In this document: positions 4,752 through 5,087 of the stretch, piece after piece
How the letters are laid out: every line of letters begins with the position of its first letter
Numbering within the stretch: position 1 is the first letter of the stretch
Source: Ruminococcaceae bacterium UBA1448
Lineage (GTDB): Bacteria; Bacillota; Clostridia; Oscillospirales; Ruminococcaceae
Assembly (NCBI GenBank): GCA_002329405.1
Contig: DCTE01000135.1
Location: 1-5,087 of the forward strand
Direction: 5' to 3'
Length of the DNA stretch: 5,087 nucleotides
Program-made: the position numbers and the translations under genes
The notes under the pieces: model-generated
What the model was told of the DNA's origin: nothing
The model's input: the letters and a program-made list of their open reading frames with translations, nothing else
The model's database searches: none

Positions 4752-5087
4752 TTACATCCCCAGCAGTGGTTTCAGGTACTGGCCGGTATAGGACTGAGGC
4801 AGAGCCGCGATCTGTTCGGGGGTGCCGCAGCCGACGATGGTACCGCCGCGGTCGCCGCCCTCGGGACCGAGGTCGATGATATAATCAGCGGTCTTAATCA
4901 CGTCAAGGTTGTGTTCAATGACGATGACGGTGTTGCCCTGATCGGTCAGCTGCTGCAATACGTCGATCAGCATATGCACGTCGTAGGTGTGCAGGCCGGT
5001 GGTCGGCTCGTCAAGGATATAGACCGTCTTGCCAGTCGAACGGCGGGAAAGCTCGGTCGCCAGCTTGACCCGCTGCGCCTCGCCGCC
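4752..5087 (-). CDS. uvrA: UvrA, excinuclease ABC subunit A, C-terminal 111 residues (cut by window edge)
   Basis: This is the end of the damage-recognition ATPase of UvrABC nucleotide excision repair, cytosolic and DNA-bound. The visible part is the tail of the second ABC ATPase domain. It starts at the window edge within the signature motif (GGEAQRVKLATEL), then Walker B YILDEPTTGLH (about 5021-4989), the switch histidine in VIVIEHNLDVIKTADYI, and the highly conserved IIDLGPEGGDRGG. It finishes with a short TGQYLKPLLGM tail and TAA at 4754-4752. The start and the rest of the protein (about 940 residues in this family) lie beyond 5087. Nothing in the visible part looks broken. It converges on the acetyltransferase operon, sharing a terminator 20 bases after its stop. 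Confidence 0.97.
   Translation of the reverse strand, partial: GGEAQRVKLATELSRRSTGKTVYILDEPTTGLHTYDVHMLIDVLQQLTDQGNTVIVIEHNLDVIKTADYIIDLGPEGGDRGGTIVGCGTPEQIAALPQSYTGQYLKPLLGM

Noticed and set aside
4752..4979. Separate small protein starting at GTG 4979
   Set aside because: The frame continues upstream to the window edge with UvrA signature and Walker B motifs, so this is an internal codon of uvrA.
1..5087. A new defence, mobile or biosynthetic system
   Set aside because: All five genes belong to recognisable metabolic, proteolytic or repair families, with no integrase, transposase, toxin, effector or phage signature. The odd features are within single proteins or control regions.

Overview
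The window looks like chromosomal DNA of a moderately GC-rich gut-type Firmicute, most plausibly Clostridia (Oscillospiraceae/Ruminococcaceae). The basis is strong AGGAGG-type ribosome binding sites, GC-rich third codon positions beside AT-rich intergenic DNA, a one-PDZ membrane-anchored HtrA with an Asn/Met/Pro-rich cytosolic tail, and the style of the UvrA and hexapeptide acetyltransferase sequences. The genus is inference only. There is no rRNA, tRNA, CRISPR array, insertion sequence or phage gene.

Layout, left to right. Positions 1-97 hold no gene but contain a G-quadruplex-like tract on the minus strand. A strong intrinsic terminator (98-137, minus) ends a 499-aa HtrA-type serine protease (156-1655, minus). 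A 333-bp AT-rich region (1656-1988) separates it from a divergent plus-strand gene and carries a degenerate direct repeat, an 8-bp inverted repeat and a -10 box. The first plus-strand gene (1989-2891) encodes a short, divergent Old Yellow Enzyme-like TIM barrel that lacks the usual catalytic HxxH-x-Y residues. After a 117-bp gap with its own good sigma-A promoter and a leader hairpin comes a PldB/monoglyceride-lipase-type alpha/beta hydrolase (3009-4031). It overlaps by ATGA with a maltose/galactoside-type O-acetyltransferase (4028-4669). A hairpin at 4691-4732, probably a bidirectional terminator, separates this pair from the convergent 3' end of uvrA (4752 to the window edge, minus).

The hydrolase and acetyltransferase are very likely co-transcribed and translationally coupled. 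An esterase next to an O-acetyltransferase is compatible with removing and adding acyl groups on lipid or glycan substrates, but nothing here fixes the substrate. HtrA (envelope protein quality control) and UvrA (nucleotide excision repair) are housekeeping neighbours with no evident link to the trio. I see no convincing new multi-gene system. The best leads are the apparent loss of catalytic residues in the OYE-like protein, the enlarged loop in HtrA, and the leader hairpin before the hydrolase.
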